A stretch of DNA of 64,000 nucleotides from Gammaproteobacteria bacterium (GTDB taxonomy: Bacteria > Pseudomonadota > Gammaproteobacteria > Poriferisulfidales > Poriferisulfidaceae): the NCBI GenBank assembly GCA_026706895.1, contig JAPOXW010000029.1, positions 61,475 through 125,474 of the forward strand, given 5' to 3'. The notes under the pieces were generated by a model. It saw only the letters and a list, made by a program, of their open reading frames with translations. It made no database searches and had not been told where the DNA came from. Below are positions 1 to 8,675 of this stretch, in pieces; the stretch's first letter is position 1, and the number at the start of each line of letters is the position of its first letter. The position numbers and the translations under genes were made by a program.

Positions 1-1
1 A

Positions 2-658
2 GGATGTGAAAGTGGCGAAATAGAAATTCAGGACAATTGCTGCTATACGCTTGTTCAACAACTTCGTGCCTCGATACAAGGCTTACCATTTATGCCCATT
101 CAATCAGTAAGAGGCACCGATTTTGAAAAAAATCATCCAAGTTATAAAACGATACAGAGTCCTTATTCGGGAGAGGACATATTAGTTGTTCCACCTCTTA
201 CACCGGATGTGGCAATTATTCATGCCCAATATGCCGACTTGCATGGCAATTTGAGGATTGAAGGTCCTCCAGTCGTTGACTTGCTGTTTGCGCAGGCATC
301 AAGAACAGTATTGGCAACAGTTGAAAAGATCGTAACAAATGAAGAATTGAAGCGTCTCGGTGGTGCAAATATTCCGTACTTTTATGTGTCATACATTGCT
401 GAAGCACCCATGGGCGCTCATCCGACCGCTTGCTATCCATTTTATGCCTATGATCGTGAACATACCGAGTTATACATGTCTGCTGCGAAAGAAGGTTCAA
501 CAGCGTTCAAAAAAAAATATTTGAAAGATTTCGTATATGAATGTGAAAGTCATGAAGAATACCTGCATCGCATTGGCGGAGAAGATACACGTGTAAGACT
601 ATCTAGCTGGAAGGAATCAACTGATGCTTGGATGGAGTTATACAAGGAAAGTACATAA
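2..658 (+). CDS. Class I CoA-transferase alpha subunit (GctA-like), 5' partial
   Basis: The reading frame is open to the left edge, so the start lies outside the window; 218 residues are visible. The visible part is like the alpha subunit of glutaconate-type class I CoA-transferases, with GLPFMP near the left edge, VVPPLTPDVAIIHAQYAD, then EAPMGAHPTACYP and a tyrosine/aspartate-rich end. Such enzymes move CoA between acyl groups as an alpha/beta pair, and the beta gene follows 2 bp downstream. Family assignment is firm; the substrate is unknown. Related proteins of the same fold (for example the ring-opening hydrolase IpdAB) do not transfer CoA, so activity is inferred. Codon use is AT-rich like the rest of the island and unlike the GC-rich core right of position 12075. 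Confidence 0.85.
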   Translation, partial: GCESGEIEIQDNCCYTLVQQLRASIQGLPFMPIQSVRGTDFEKNHPSYKTIQSPYSGEDILVVPPLTPDVAIIHAQYADLHGNLRIEGPPVVDLLFAQASRTVLATVEKIVTNEELKRLGGANIPYFYVSYIAEAPMGAHPTACYPFYAYDREHTELYMSAAKEGSTAFKKKYLKDFVYECESHEEYLHRIGGEDTRVRLSSWKESTDAWMELYKEST

Positions 659-660
659 AT

Positions 661-1515
661 ATGGGCAAGAATTGCACGCTGGGCGAGCTACTTATCGATC
701 AACTGGCGCGAACTGTTGAAGATGACACATTAGTGTTCCATGGATTTGGATCACCATTAGTTCAGATTGCATTGCATGTTGCCAAAAGGGTATACACCCC
801 TAATTTGGTGCTGGTAGCTGGTGCTACCTATGGAGTCAATCCAGATCCTCCTTTCATAGCTCCCACGACTAACGACTGGGTACATGACCGAAACTCTGAA
901 TGCCACCTAAGCATTGGTGAGTTATTCGATTTGTCTGCAAGTGGGCGCTTGGGGAGAATGTTTTTATCAGGCCTGCAAATCGATCGTTGGGGCAATACCA
1001 ATGTAACTCAGCTGGGCCGTAAAACCTTAAAGCTGAAACTGCCGGGGGGTGGCGGTGCTTGTAACCTGTCATGTAATGCAAAAAATATAACATTGTGGAC
1101 CGCAGCACATCGTTCAGAGCCAGTAAAAGGAAAGCGCCGCTATCGGATCGTCTCGCAGTGTGACTATGTCACCGGTTTTGGCCACAAGAACGCCGATGGG
1201 ATTACTCGCAGGCAACTTGGGTACCTGGGTAACGGCCCACAGTGTCTCGTTACGGATTTAGGCGTTTTTGATTTCGACCAGGACGGGCATTTGCGATTGA
1301 ATGTTCTCTATCCGCACACCACTGTAGACGATGTTCTGGAAAATACTGAATTTGAACCAAGAATGAAGAAAGAGGTTAAGACAGTTTCGCTTCCTTCTTT
1401 AGAAGTGCTTTCGATCATCCGAAAACTTGATCCACTTCGTATTCATGAAAAGGAATTATCACCCGGGGACCGCTCATTGACATTGGAAGAGCCTAAAAAT
1501 GCAGCAATCTGTTGA
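661..1515 (+). CDS. Class I CoA-transferase beta subunit (GctB-like)
   Basis: This 284-residue protein is the partner of the preceding alpha subunit. I chose ATG 661 over an in-frame start at 628 because 661 has an AAGGAA Shine-Dalgarno at a good distance and avoids a 31-base overlap. The beta-subunit fold signature is clear: TLVFHGFGSPLVQIALHVAK, then TPNLVLVAGATYGVNP, and a C-terminal LRLNVLYPHTTVDDVLENT block. Class I CoA-transferases usually carry a catalytic glutamate shortly after the 'PNL' segment (YExG-like). Here that stretch reads LVAGATYG, with no glutamate. The pair might therefore be a hydrolase/lyase-like relative rather than a transferase. It overlaps the next gene by 17 bp. 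Confidence 0.8.
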   Translation: MGKNCTLGELLIDQLARTVEDDTLVFHGFGSPLVQIALHVAKRVYTPNLVLVAGATYGVNPDPPFIAPTTNDWVHDRNSECHLSIGELFDLSASGRLGRMFLSGLQIDRWGNTNVTQLGRKTLKLKLPGGGGACNLSCNAKNITLWTAAHRSEPVKGKRRYRIVSQCDYVTGFGHKNADGITRRQLGYLGNGPQCLVTDLGVFDFDQDGHLRLNVLYPHTTVDDVLENTEFEPRMKKEVKTVSLPSLEVLSIIRKLDPLRIHEKELSPGDRSLTLEEPKNAAIC

Positions 1516-2443
1516 ACAATCCCAAACGAGCATGAAACAAGTAGATTTCTCGGCTAAGTATCGAGACAAAAACAATATTGTTCCCATTCCTTATCGCAAA
1601 ACCAGTGTTCAGAAATACGCTGGAGAGATGTCCGAGAAAGCGGTGCAGTCATACTTGTTGGGGAAAGAAGCGTATCGGCGTACAGAATTTATTGTGCTCA
1701 AAGGGGGCAACCAGGAAAATGCAGTCGTTGCCATTCAAAAGTCTGACGATCAATCGCTATTTTCAGATATAACTCATGTTGAAATTCTAGGCCTTCCGGA
1801 AAACTGCATTTACGTTCAAGACAGCAGTGTTGATTGCGCGAATCGATCTGCCATGGCTGAAGCTGCTTTTCGCAATCAAGTAAAAAAAAGTGGAATATGC
1901 ATTGTTGAAGGCAAGTATGACCATATCAACTTCATATGTCGTCCTGACCCGCTTGTGCTTCAGGTACTGGAAGTCGAACCACCTTCTCCACCAAAATTAT
2001 ATGACATGGTAGTACAGGCATTAAGTTATGCTGATTTGCCTCCCATTCTTGTTGAGTTCAAAGCAATTGATGTAAGAGAGCTATGTCACAGTGTAGATCC
2101 TGAATGTTACTTGCTGCCTTGTAGATCAGGTGGGATGGATCAACTACAAAAGCCTGTATATTTCTTGGACGAGCGTCCCAAGCAACGCAAAAACTGGGTT
2201 TTAATAGGATGTGAAAGAAGTCTTCAATTTCATCGACACTATTATGGAGATGAGCCACCCCAGGTTGAGATGTGTCCACGCAAGCTTCGACAAGAATCTG
2301 GAGTGCCTACACTATTGAAGTGTTGTCTACTTGAATTCGAGATTGAAAGAGATGGGGACCTGATGGTTGTTCCTTGGGGTGCTGATCTCACTATGGTAGA
2401 ACAAGCTTTGCGGGAAATTTCGAGTGAGGTTGAGTATGTCTAA
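1499..2443 (+). CDS. Unrecognised 314-aa protein in the xcbA position of a CoM operon
   Basis: I do not recognise the fold. The protein is soluble-looking: no signal peptide, no membrane segment, many cysteines and aromatic residues. Visible blocks include NIVPIPYRKTSVQKYAGEMS near the N terminus, GICIVEGKYDHINFICRPDP in the middle, a proline-rich stretch (VEPPSPPKLYDMV) and LLPCRSGG. The start at 1499 is supported by GGAAGAG seven bases upstream. It lies immediately before comA and the two lyases and overlaps both neighbours, so it is almost surely translated with them. In the known bacterial CoM operons a five-gene order A-B-C-D-E is described, and this gene occupies place A. Equating it with XcbA is inference from position, not from sequence. 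Confidence 0.6.
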   Translation: MQQSVEQSQTSMKQVDFSAKYRDKNNIVPIPYRKTSVQKYAGEMSEKAVQSYLLGKEAYRRTEFIVLKGGNQENAVVAIQKSDDQSLFSDITHVEILGLPENCIYVQDSSVDCANRSAMAEAAFRNQVKKSGICIVEGKYDHINFICRPDPLVLQVLEVEPPSPPKLYDMVVQALSYADLPPILVEFKAIDVRELCHSVDPECYLLPCRSGGMDQLQKPVYFLDERPKQRKNWVLIGCERSLQFHRHYYGDEPPQVEMCPRKLRQESGVPTLLKCCLLEFEIERDGDLMVVPWGADLTMVEQALREISSEVEYV

Positions 2444-3320
2444 GTCTGCTTGGGATGGGATTCAAGTCATAAGTGAATTCATGAAAGAGCGTGTAGAGCG
2501 GCAAAAAAACGTTGGTATGACGATGGTTATCGATACGTGTATGGGGCCGCAGATGTTGCAGGATATGCTTCTAGTTTCGAATGAGCATATTGATCACTGG
2601 AAGTTTAGTTATGGAGTATCTGCCGTGATGCCTGCAAACATACTCCGTCAAATGCTCGATACACTAAATCAATACAACATCAATGCATTTCCTGGAGGTA
2701 CGCTGCTAGAGGCTGCGATTATTCAGAAAAATTGTCAATCGTACATGCTGCGTGCCAAAGAGATTGGATTCCGTTCAGTCGAAATTTCAGATGGAACGAT
2801 CACACTGCCCATTAAGCGCAGGCGTAACGCAATCTTGTGTGCGCTAGACAATGGATTGATTCCAATTACAGAGGTAGGTAAAAAGGATCCCGCAAAGCAA
2901 CCAAGCCCTGAAGAACTCGCAGACCTGATTCTGCAAGATTTATATTTTGGTGCTGAGTATGTAATCTTGGATGCAAGAGAATCCGGGCGCGAAATCGGCA
3001 TATTTGACCAAAATGGAGATTTGAAGCTCGAATTATTTGATAAAATCTTATCGTTAGTTGGGCAAAAAAAAGAAAAGGTCATTTGGGAAGCTCCCCTAAG
3101 AAAACAACAGGCCGCCCTGATCCAACAAATTGGTCCAAATGTAAACCTTGGGAATATAAGTCCCATGGATGTCTTGTCGTTAGAGTCACTACGCTTGGGA
3201 CTTCAATATGAATCCTTAAGAGAAGTTGCCGACGAGTCTACCCAGCGTGGAATGTGGGACCCGGATTCAGTAGAAAACTCTGATACAGCCAAGATGCCAC
3301 AAGAATCTGCAAAGAAATGA
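2436..3320 (+). CDS. comA: Phosphosulfolactate synthase (ComA / XcbB-like)
   Basis: Phosphosulfolactate synthase adds sulfite to phosphoenolpyruvate to give (R)-phosphosulfolactate, the first step of coenzyme M synthesis. The 294-residue protein has the family landmarks in order: HWKFSYGVSAVMP (Lys56), FPGGTLLEAA (86-94), GFRSVEISDGTI (111-122), ITEVGKK (144-150), DARESGREIGIFD (179-191), and a C-terminal IWEAPLRKQQ...VNLGNISPMDVLSLESLRLGL block. I prefer ATG 2436 (GAGG six bases upstream) to an in-frame GTG at 2424. It overlaps the previous gene by 8 bp and the next by ATGA. Outside CoM makers, members of this family also occur in sulfolactate and spore metabolism; the neighbouring lyases favour CoM. 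Confidence 0.88.
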   Translation: MSKSAWDGIQVISEFMKERVERQKNVGMTMVIDTCMGPQMLQDMLLVSNEHIDHWKFSYGVSAVMPANILRQMLDTLNQYNINAFPGGTLLEAAIIQKNCQSYMLRAKEIGFRSVEISDGTITLPIKRRRNAILCALDNGLIPITEVGKKDPAKQPSPEELADLILQDLYFGAEYVILDARESGREIGIFDQNGDLKLELFDKILSLVGQKKEKVIWEAPLRKQQAALIQQIGPNVNLGNISPMDVLSLESLRLGLQYESLREVADESTQRGMWDPDSVENSDTAKMPQESAKK

Positions 3321-4834
3321 GTGACAGATTTTCAGACTCCGATGCTGTTTTGTGTACCAATGGCCGTTTATCGCAGCCTCCCGAAGATATATTAGTTACC
3401 AGTGCTTTTAAGAGTGAGCTTCAAGAACAGCTCTGCTTGTCAGAAGAAATGAATCGGGTGGATATTGCACATGTAATAGGATTAGTTGAGGCCAAGGTTA
3501 TCAAGAAAAAAGTAGGCGCTGACCTGTTGAAGGCATTGCAAAAATTACAGGAGAATCCAACGGATTTCCAACCTGACCCTAAATTCGGTGATTTATTTAC
3601 AAATCGAGAAAATTGGTTAGAGCAACACTCAAGCGCAGTAGGCTGGTTATGTGCAGGCAGAGCGCGTAGAGAAAGCACTACGGTCGCTTATCATTTAACA
3701 ATAAAAAAGATTTTGCTTGACCTTGCTGATGAAATAACAGCCTTGATGCGGGTAATGATGATACAGGTGTCGGCGCATAAGGCATCAGTTATGCCGGATT
3801 ACACGTATATGCAGCCGGGACAGCCAACGACATTCGGGCATTATTTACATTCATTTGTATTCATGCTGATGCGTGATCTTGCGCGCATCGAATCACTTTA
3901 TGGAAGGGTCAATTGCTGTCCAGCAGGGTGCGGAGGCATAAACGGGTCAACTCTTCAGATTGACAGGGAAAAGCTGTCAAGCTTATTAGGCTTTGCGAGG
4001 CCTGTCATGCATGCAAGAGATGCGATGTGGCAAGCTGATATTTCCATCGAGATCGCGTCAGTTTCAACTTCAATTTTAGTTACGCTGGACCGCTTTTGCG
4101 AAGATGTACTGTATTTCGTGACGGAAGAATTCAACTACATTGAGTTGCAAGATTCTTGTTCACGAGCAAGTAAGATCATGCCGCAGAAAAAAAATCCTTA
4201 TGCTTTAGCGTACATTCGAGCGCTGGCAAATAAGGTTATTGGTATACAGAGTATGGTGGTTGTGTCGCAGCGCACACCAACTGGACAGATTGATAATCGC
4301 CTGTTCTTGTACGGAGAAATTCCATTCGTGCTTAAGAAAAGCATCGAAGGAATTGGCTTGTTGAAAAATGCGGTGGAGGGATTGCAGTTCAAAACTTCAA
4401 ATGCAGTAAACAGAATAAGGGAAAGCTACGCGATGGCCGCGGAACTAGCTGAACAAATTTCAGTTGAAAATAATTTGGATTATAGAACCGCCCATAAGAT
4501 TGTTGGAAAAATTGTCCGAAATTTTCTACACCTTAAAAAACATTTATTCGAGTTAACGGAACTAGAATTAAATGAAGCTGCAAGCGATGTAGTAGGTCGC
4601 CCAATTTCATGCTCCAGGCAGACCCTCGAGATGCTGAATTCTCCGCATGTTGCGATTGAGAAAAAGTCCGGGTTAGGAGGCACGTCTAAAGAAAGGATCA
4701 AGGAGATGATCGAACACAGTAAACAAGAGATTAATTATTATGAAAAATGGACAGACAATGAACGGGAAAAAATAAAACAAGCAGAAAGTGCATTGTCACA
4801 ACACATGCATACCATTATCAATCAAGCCCAATGA
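3317..4834 (+). CDS. xcbC: Aspartase/fumarase-superfamily lyase, argininosuccinate-lyase-like (XcbC-like)
   Basis: This 505-residue protein resembles argininosuccinate lyase: TYMQPGQPTTFGHYLHSFV in the first third and the superfamily signature RASKIMPQKKNP, whose Ser285 aligns with the catalytic serine. The usual GSSLMPQKKNP is changed to ASK at the first three positions. No arginine genes are nearby. In bacterial CoM synthesis a lyase of this superfamily (XcbC) eliminates phosphate from phosphosulfolactate to give sulfoacrylate, and placement directly after comA with an ATGA overlap fits that role. A true argininosuccinate lyase is less likely given the motif change, the extended N and C termini and the operon. 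Confidence 0.72.
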   Translation: MSDRFSDSDAVLCTNGRLSQPPEDILVTSAFKSELQEQLCLSEEMNRVDIAHVIGLVEAKVIKKKVGADLLKALQKLQENPTDFQPDPKFGDLFTNRENWLEQHSSAVGWLCAGRARRESTTVAYHLTIKKILLDLADEITALMRVMMIQVSAHKASVMPDYTYMQPGQPTTFGHYLHSFVFMLMRDLARIESLYGRVNCCPAGCGGINGSTLQIDREKLSSLLGFARPVMHARDAMWQADISIEIASVSTSILVTLDRFCEDVLYFVTEEFNYIELQDSCSRASKIMPQKKNPYALAYIRALANKVIGIQSMVVVSQRTPTGQIDNRLFLYGEIPFVLKKSIEGIGLLKNAVEGLQFKTSNAVNRIRESYAMAAELAEQISVENNLDYRTAHKIVGKIVRNFLHLKKHLFELTELELNEAASDVVGRPISCSRQTLEMLNSPHVAIEKKSGLGGTSKERIKEMIEHSKQEINYYEKWTDNEREKIKQAESALSQHMHTIINQAQ

Positions 4835-6183
4835 CTTCATTATTCGTAGAATCCTCTATATACCAGAATTCCTGGAGTACGGAATCCTTGCGAAAAATTT
4901 TTGATGAGAAATCAAGAATCAGAACTTGGCTGGAAATATTGGCCGTCCTAGCAGAAGTCCAGTCAAAATTTGGGTTAATACCAAAATCAGCAGGAAATTC
5001 AATTAAGGAATTCTGCAGTCAAGTTGAGATCGATAGTGAATTACTTAATGACATCAAAGAAGGATTTGAACAAAGTGGTCATTCCATGCAGGGCCTTATC
5101 AATGCTTTGGCAAAGCGTGGAGGCGAAGATGTAAGAAACTGGTTGTATTTTGGCGCAACTGTACAAGATGTAACAGATACCTGGTTTTCGATCGCTTTGA
5201 GGGATGCCAGGGAACAGTTTTTGCTGGATATAAATGCAATATGTTCTATTACCAAAAATCTCATGAGCGAGCATCGCGACACGATCATGCCAGGGCGTAC
5301 GCATGGACAACACGGGTTGCCTATAACATTTGGATTTAAGGTCGCGGGTTGGGCGTGTGAACTGGACCGTCATCGAACTCGGTTATCGCAATTGGGCAAC
5401 CGAATGGACGAGGGGCAGTTATGTGGAGGCGTTGGATCACTTTCATCGTTAGACCGCCACGGTCTAGAAATTCAAAAGGAATTTTGTAATCGCCTTGGAT
5501 TACGTGACCCCACTATCTCCTGGATTTCAAGTCGGGATGTATTTGCAGAATGGGGCCAGTTATTGGTGCTGATAACTGGAACTGCAGATCGTATCGGTCA
5601 TGAAATTTATAATTTGCAAAGAACAGAAATTGCAGAACTCATTGAGATTACGCCCATAGAAACCGTAGGCAGTATTACGATGCCGCATAAACAAAACCCA
5701 GAAATATCCGAACATCTGGGAACGCTTGCCAGGGTCGTTCGCCATAATGCTGCAATTCTTCTTGAGGGCTTAGTCACTGATCATGAACGAGATGGTCGAT
5801 CTTGGAAAAGTGAATGGCATGTCCTGCCGCTCATAACTTTAGTATCGGGAAAATCTCTAGAGTTACTGAAATTAATATTGTCAAACCTGGAAGTACAAAC
5901 ACTGAAAATGAAAGAGAACTTAGAAATCAGTGGCGAACAGATATTTTCAGAAGGTGTAATGCTGGCGTTAGCAAAAAAACTGGGGAAAAACCAGGCTCAA
6001 AAAATAGTCTACAAGGAAGCCATGAATGCGCGTAAGAAAAGAATTTCATTCAAAGAGGCTGTTTTGAATAACTCTCAAATTTCATCCAATCTAAGTGCTG
6101 AAGATATCGATGAGATTTTTAAAAATGAAAATCGTCTTGGTCTATGTACAGCGATGGTTGATAGAGTGCTAAACAAAATATGA
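4831..6183 (+). CDS. xcbD: Aspartase/fumarase-superfamily lyase, adenylosuccinate-lyase-like (XcbD-like)
   Basis: This 450-residue protein resembles adenylosuccinate lyase / 3-carboxymuconate cycloisomerase. It has WLYFGATVQDVTDT, then GRTHGQHGLPITFGFKVAGW with the catalytic-region histidines, and the signature GSITMPHKQNP (Ser281). The usual GSSxMPxKxNP has its second serine replaced by isoleucine. Coupling to the gene before (ATGA) and after (ATGA) ties it to the CoM set, where a second superfamily lyase (XcbD) acts after sulfoacrylate formation. The published pathway includes a decarboxylation and a thiolation after phosphate elimination; I cannot assign this protein to one of them from sequence. 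No purine genes are nearby, which argues against PurB. Confidence 0.7.
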   Translation: MTSLFVESSIYQNSWSTESLRKIFDEKSRIRTWLEILAVLAEVQSKFGLIPKSAGNSIKEFCSQVEIDSELLNDIKEGFEQSGHSMQGLINALAKRGGEDVRNWLYFGATVQDVTDTWFSIALRDAREQFLLDINAICSITKNLMSEHRDTIMPGRTHGQHGLPITFGFKVAGWACELDRHRTRLSQLGNRMDEGQLCGGVGSLSSLDRHGLEIQKEFCNRLGLRDPTISWISSRDVFAEWGQLLVLITGTADRIGHEIYNLQRTEIAELIEITPIETVGSITMPHKQNPEISEHLGTLARVVRHNAAILLEGLVTDHERDGRSWKSEWHVLPLITLVSGKSLELLKLILSNLEVQTLKMKENLEISGEQIFSEGVMLALAKKLGKNQAQKIVYKEAMNARKKRISFKEAVLNNSQISSNLSAEDIDEIFKNENRLGLCTAMVDRVLNKI

Positions 6184-7172
6184 GTACTCAAACACTCGCG
6201 CCTGATGACTTGCCCAAAATCAGCCGTTGTGAGTTCGCACAATTTCCCACTCCTTTGCAGCGGTTTAAAAAACTGGAAAAAAATTTCAATGGCATTGAGC
6301 TATGGGTTAAACGCGATGACCTAATCGAATTTGGTTATGGGGGGAATAAAATCAGGGCACTTGAATACATAGCGGCAGACGCATTAAAGAGGGGGTCGAA
6401 AACGTTAATTACGGGTGCAGGTGTACAGTCCAATCATGTACGTGCAACGGCAGCAGTGGCAGCTTATTTAAATCTGAATTGTATCGCTATCTACTGGGGC
6501 AGCCCCCCAAAAGAAGTTACAGGCAATTATTACCTGACCAAATTGTTGGGAGCAGAAACCAGATTTACACACGATACTGATCGAAGCTCGGTGGATACTA
6601 TGATCCAACTTGTTGAGCAAGAACTGATGCATGGTGATGCCCTTCCTTATTCAATCCCGCGAGGAGGAGCATGTGCACTAGGGGTAATCGCTCACATGTT
6701 TGCGGCGAAAGAATTATTTGAGCAGTGCCAAAGCAAAGAAATAAATGTCGATCTTGTAACGCTTGCAGTGGGTTCTGGAGGGACTATAGCTGGTTGGGTA
6801 CTTGCACGAATCTTGTATGACCATCCTTGGCGAATCGAAGGCTTTACTGTGAGTCGGCCTGCCAAGGAGTTAAAGGAAATTGTTCATGATCTAGTACAAC
6901 AAGCCGCCATAGTATTGAATGTTGCAGTAAACATAAATTTGGAGGAGATAGTAATCCGTGAGGGCTACATTGGTGATGGATACGGGATACCAAGTATTGA
7001 AGGGAATGAAACCATTAAAGATGTTGCAATCAAGCAAGGTGTTTTTTTTGATCCGACGTATACAGGAAAAGCATTTGCTGGACTTTCAGATTTAATAAAT
7101 AATGGTTTCTACAAGGACATTCGAACAGCCGTGTTTTTACATACAGGAGGAGAGCCCGTTTTGTTTAGTTAG
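6180..7172 (+). CDS. xcbE: D-cysteine desulfhydrase / ACC deaminase family PLP enzyme (XcbE-like)
   Basis: This 330-residue fold-type II PLP enzyme has FPTPLQRFKKLE, WVKRDDLIEFGYGGNKIRAL with the PLP lysine at about Lys57, GVQSNHVRATAAVAAYL, the phosphate-binding VGSGGTIAGWVLA, and a C-terminal DPTYTGKAFAGL. These are the hallmarks of D-cysteine desulfhydrase and 1-aminocyclopropane-1-carboxylate deaminase. It is the fifth consecutive gene in the xcb-like order and is joined to the lyase by an ATGA overlap. In bacterial CoM synthesis a PLP enzyme of this family is thought to supply or handle the thiol group. A general D-cysteine desulfhydrase is the alternative. A 14-bp gap leads to the aldehyde dehydrogenase. 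Confidence 0.75.
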   Translation: MSTQTLAPDDLPKISRCEFAQFPTPLQRFKKLEKNFNGIELWVKRDDLIEFGYGGNKIRALEYIAADALKRGSKTLITGAGVQSNHVRATAAVAAYLNLNCIAIYWGSPPKEVTGNYYLTKLLGAETRFTHDTDRSSVDTMIQLVEQELMHGDALPYSIPRGGACALGVIAHMFAAKELFEQCQSKEINVDLVTLAVGSGGTIAGWVLARILYDHPWRIEGFTVSRPAKELKEIVHDLVQQAAIVLNVAVNINLEEIVIREGYIGDGYGIPSIEGNETIKDVAIKQGVFFDPTYTGKAFAGLSDLINNGFYKDIRTAVFLHTGGEPVLFS

Positions 7173-7186
7173 TATAAGGTCAACAA

Positions 7187-8632
7187 ATGACAGAAGTTAA
7201 AACTACAACTATTCCTGATTTGCAAACAAATGCAATGTCGACGGATAGCGATGAGCGCGAAATTTTAAAATTGGTGGAGAATGCCAGATTTGCACAATTG
7301 CAAGTAAATTCCTATACGCAAGAACAAGTAGATGAATTAGTGACATCAATTGCCTGGAGCGTTATCAAAAATAGAGAAGAATTAGCACGCATGGCTGTTG
7401 ATGAGGGTGAGTTTGGAAATTACGCTGATAAAGTAACAAAGATTTACAATCGCGTAATAGGAACATTGGCGGATATGCGTTCAATCAAGACTGTTGGCGT
7501 AGTTGAAGAGGACCCTGAGACCGGAGTGACAAAGCTCGCTAAGCCCGTGGGTGTAATTGGCGCACTTATTCCGGCAACAGGTCCTGATGCAACGCCGCCC
7601 GTCAAGGCATTAGGCGCGATTAAAGCAAGAAACGCGTTGATCATAGCGCCACACCCAAGGACAAAAAGAAGTTCAGCTAGAGTAGTCGAATGCATACGAG
7701 AAGGTTGTACTCGCGTTGGTGCTCCTGAAGACCTGGCACAAGTGATAACCAGCCCTTCAGTTCAAAAAACGAAAGTGCTAATGGAAAATGTAGATCTCAT
7801 CGTGGCAACGGGGGGCATGAGTATGGTAAAAGCTGCATACAGCTCAGGGAAACCTGCATATGGAGTAGGTGTAGGGAATGCGGTACATGTAGTGGATGAA
7901 ACCGCAGACCTCAACGATGCCGCTGATATGATTGCAAAGGCAAAGACATTTGATTTTGCAACAAGCTGCTTGGCGGATAACGCCATAGTAGTTCATCAAG
8001 ATATCTACAAAGTACTAGTAAACAAGTTGATAGAACTTGGTGGTCATTTATGTAATAGAGCAGATAAAAATAGCCTCGAAAAAGTTATGTGGCCAAAAGA
8101 TGCCCACATCCCATCTCCTGAAATCATCGCGAAATCTGCAGAGTCAATTGCAAAGAAGGCACAAATTGATATTCAGCCTGGCAAAAGCTTTCTGTTAGTA
8201 GAAGAAACCGGAATTGGAGAAGGCCATCCGTTCTCTGGAGAAAAACTGTCCGTTGTTTTAGCCGTCTATCAATATTCGGGTAAGATTGAAAATGCGGTAG
8301 ATGTCGTAAATAGAATTACGAATTATCAGGGCTTGGGACATACATGCGGAATACATTCACAATCTGAAGCAAACATCAACTATGTTGCCTTAAATACAAA
8401 AACAGCAAGAGTCATCGTGAATCAAAATCTTAATGAAGGAGCAGGCAGCCCCAGAAACGGATTGCCCTATACATTGTCACTTTCCTGTGGGACATGGGGA
8501 GGGAATATCACAACCGAAAATGTCAATGTTAGAAACTTTATGAATGTAACCTGGGTTTCACGTCCAGTACGTCCTCGTGCGTTTAACGAAGAGGAACTGT
8601 TTGAAAATTATTGGAACAAACATGGCAAGTAA
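7187..8632 (+). CDS. CoA-acylating aldehyde dehydrogenase (sulfoacetaldehyde/succinate-semialdehyde DH-like)
   Basis: This 481-residue protein belongs to the acylating aldehyde dehydrogenases, which oxidise an aldehyde with NAD(P) and CoA to an acyl-CoA. Landmarks are KPVGVIGALIPATGPDATPP, LIVATGGMSMVKAAYSSGKP, YGVGVGNAVHVVDETAD, the catalytic cysteine in TSCLADN (Cys261), and CGTWGGN near the C terminus. The closest named relatives I recognise are the sulfoacetaldehyde dehydrogenase (SauS) and succinate-semialdehyde dehydrogenase (SucD) types. In this operon its substrate could be a CoM-linked aldehyde (2-oxoethyl-CoM type) made by the downstream GMC enzyme, with the CoA-transferase acting on the product; that is inference. 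It follows xcbE by 14 bp. Confidence 0.82.
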   Translation: MTEVKTTTIPDLQTNAMSTDSDEREILKLVENARFAQLQVNSYTQEQVDELVTSIAWSVIKNREELARMAVDEGEFGNYADKVTKIYNRVIGTLADMRSIKTVGVVEEDPETGVTKLAKPVGVIGALIPATGPDATPPVKALGAIKARNALIIAPHPRTKRSSARVVECIREGCTRVGAPEDLAQVITSPSVQKTKVLMENVDLIVATGGMSMVKAAYSSGKPAYGVGVGNAVHVVDETADLNDAADMIAKAKTFDFATSCLADNAIVVHQDIYKVLVNKLIELGGHLCNRADKNSLEKVMWPKDAHIPSPEIIAKSAESIAKKAQIDIQPGKSFLLVEETGIGEGHPFSGEKLSVVLAVYQYSGKIENAVDVVNRITNYQGLGHTCGIHSQSEANINYVALNTKTARVIVNQNLNEGAGSPRNGLPYTLSLSCGTWGGNITTENVNVRNFMNVTWVSRPVRPRAFNEEELFENYWNKHGK

Positions 8633-8675
8633 GAACAGTTATTGAGATTTTATCAACTATACATGGGCGCATGAC

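Noticed and set aside
3317..6183. argH and purB for arginine and purine synthesis
   Set aside because: The two lyases are coupled to comA and a PLP enzyme, have altered signature loops, and no arginine or purine genes accompany them.
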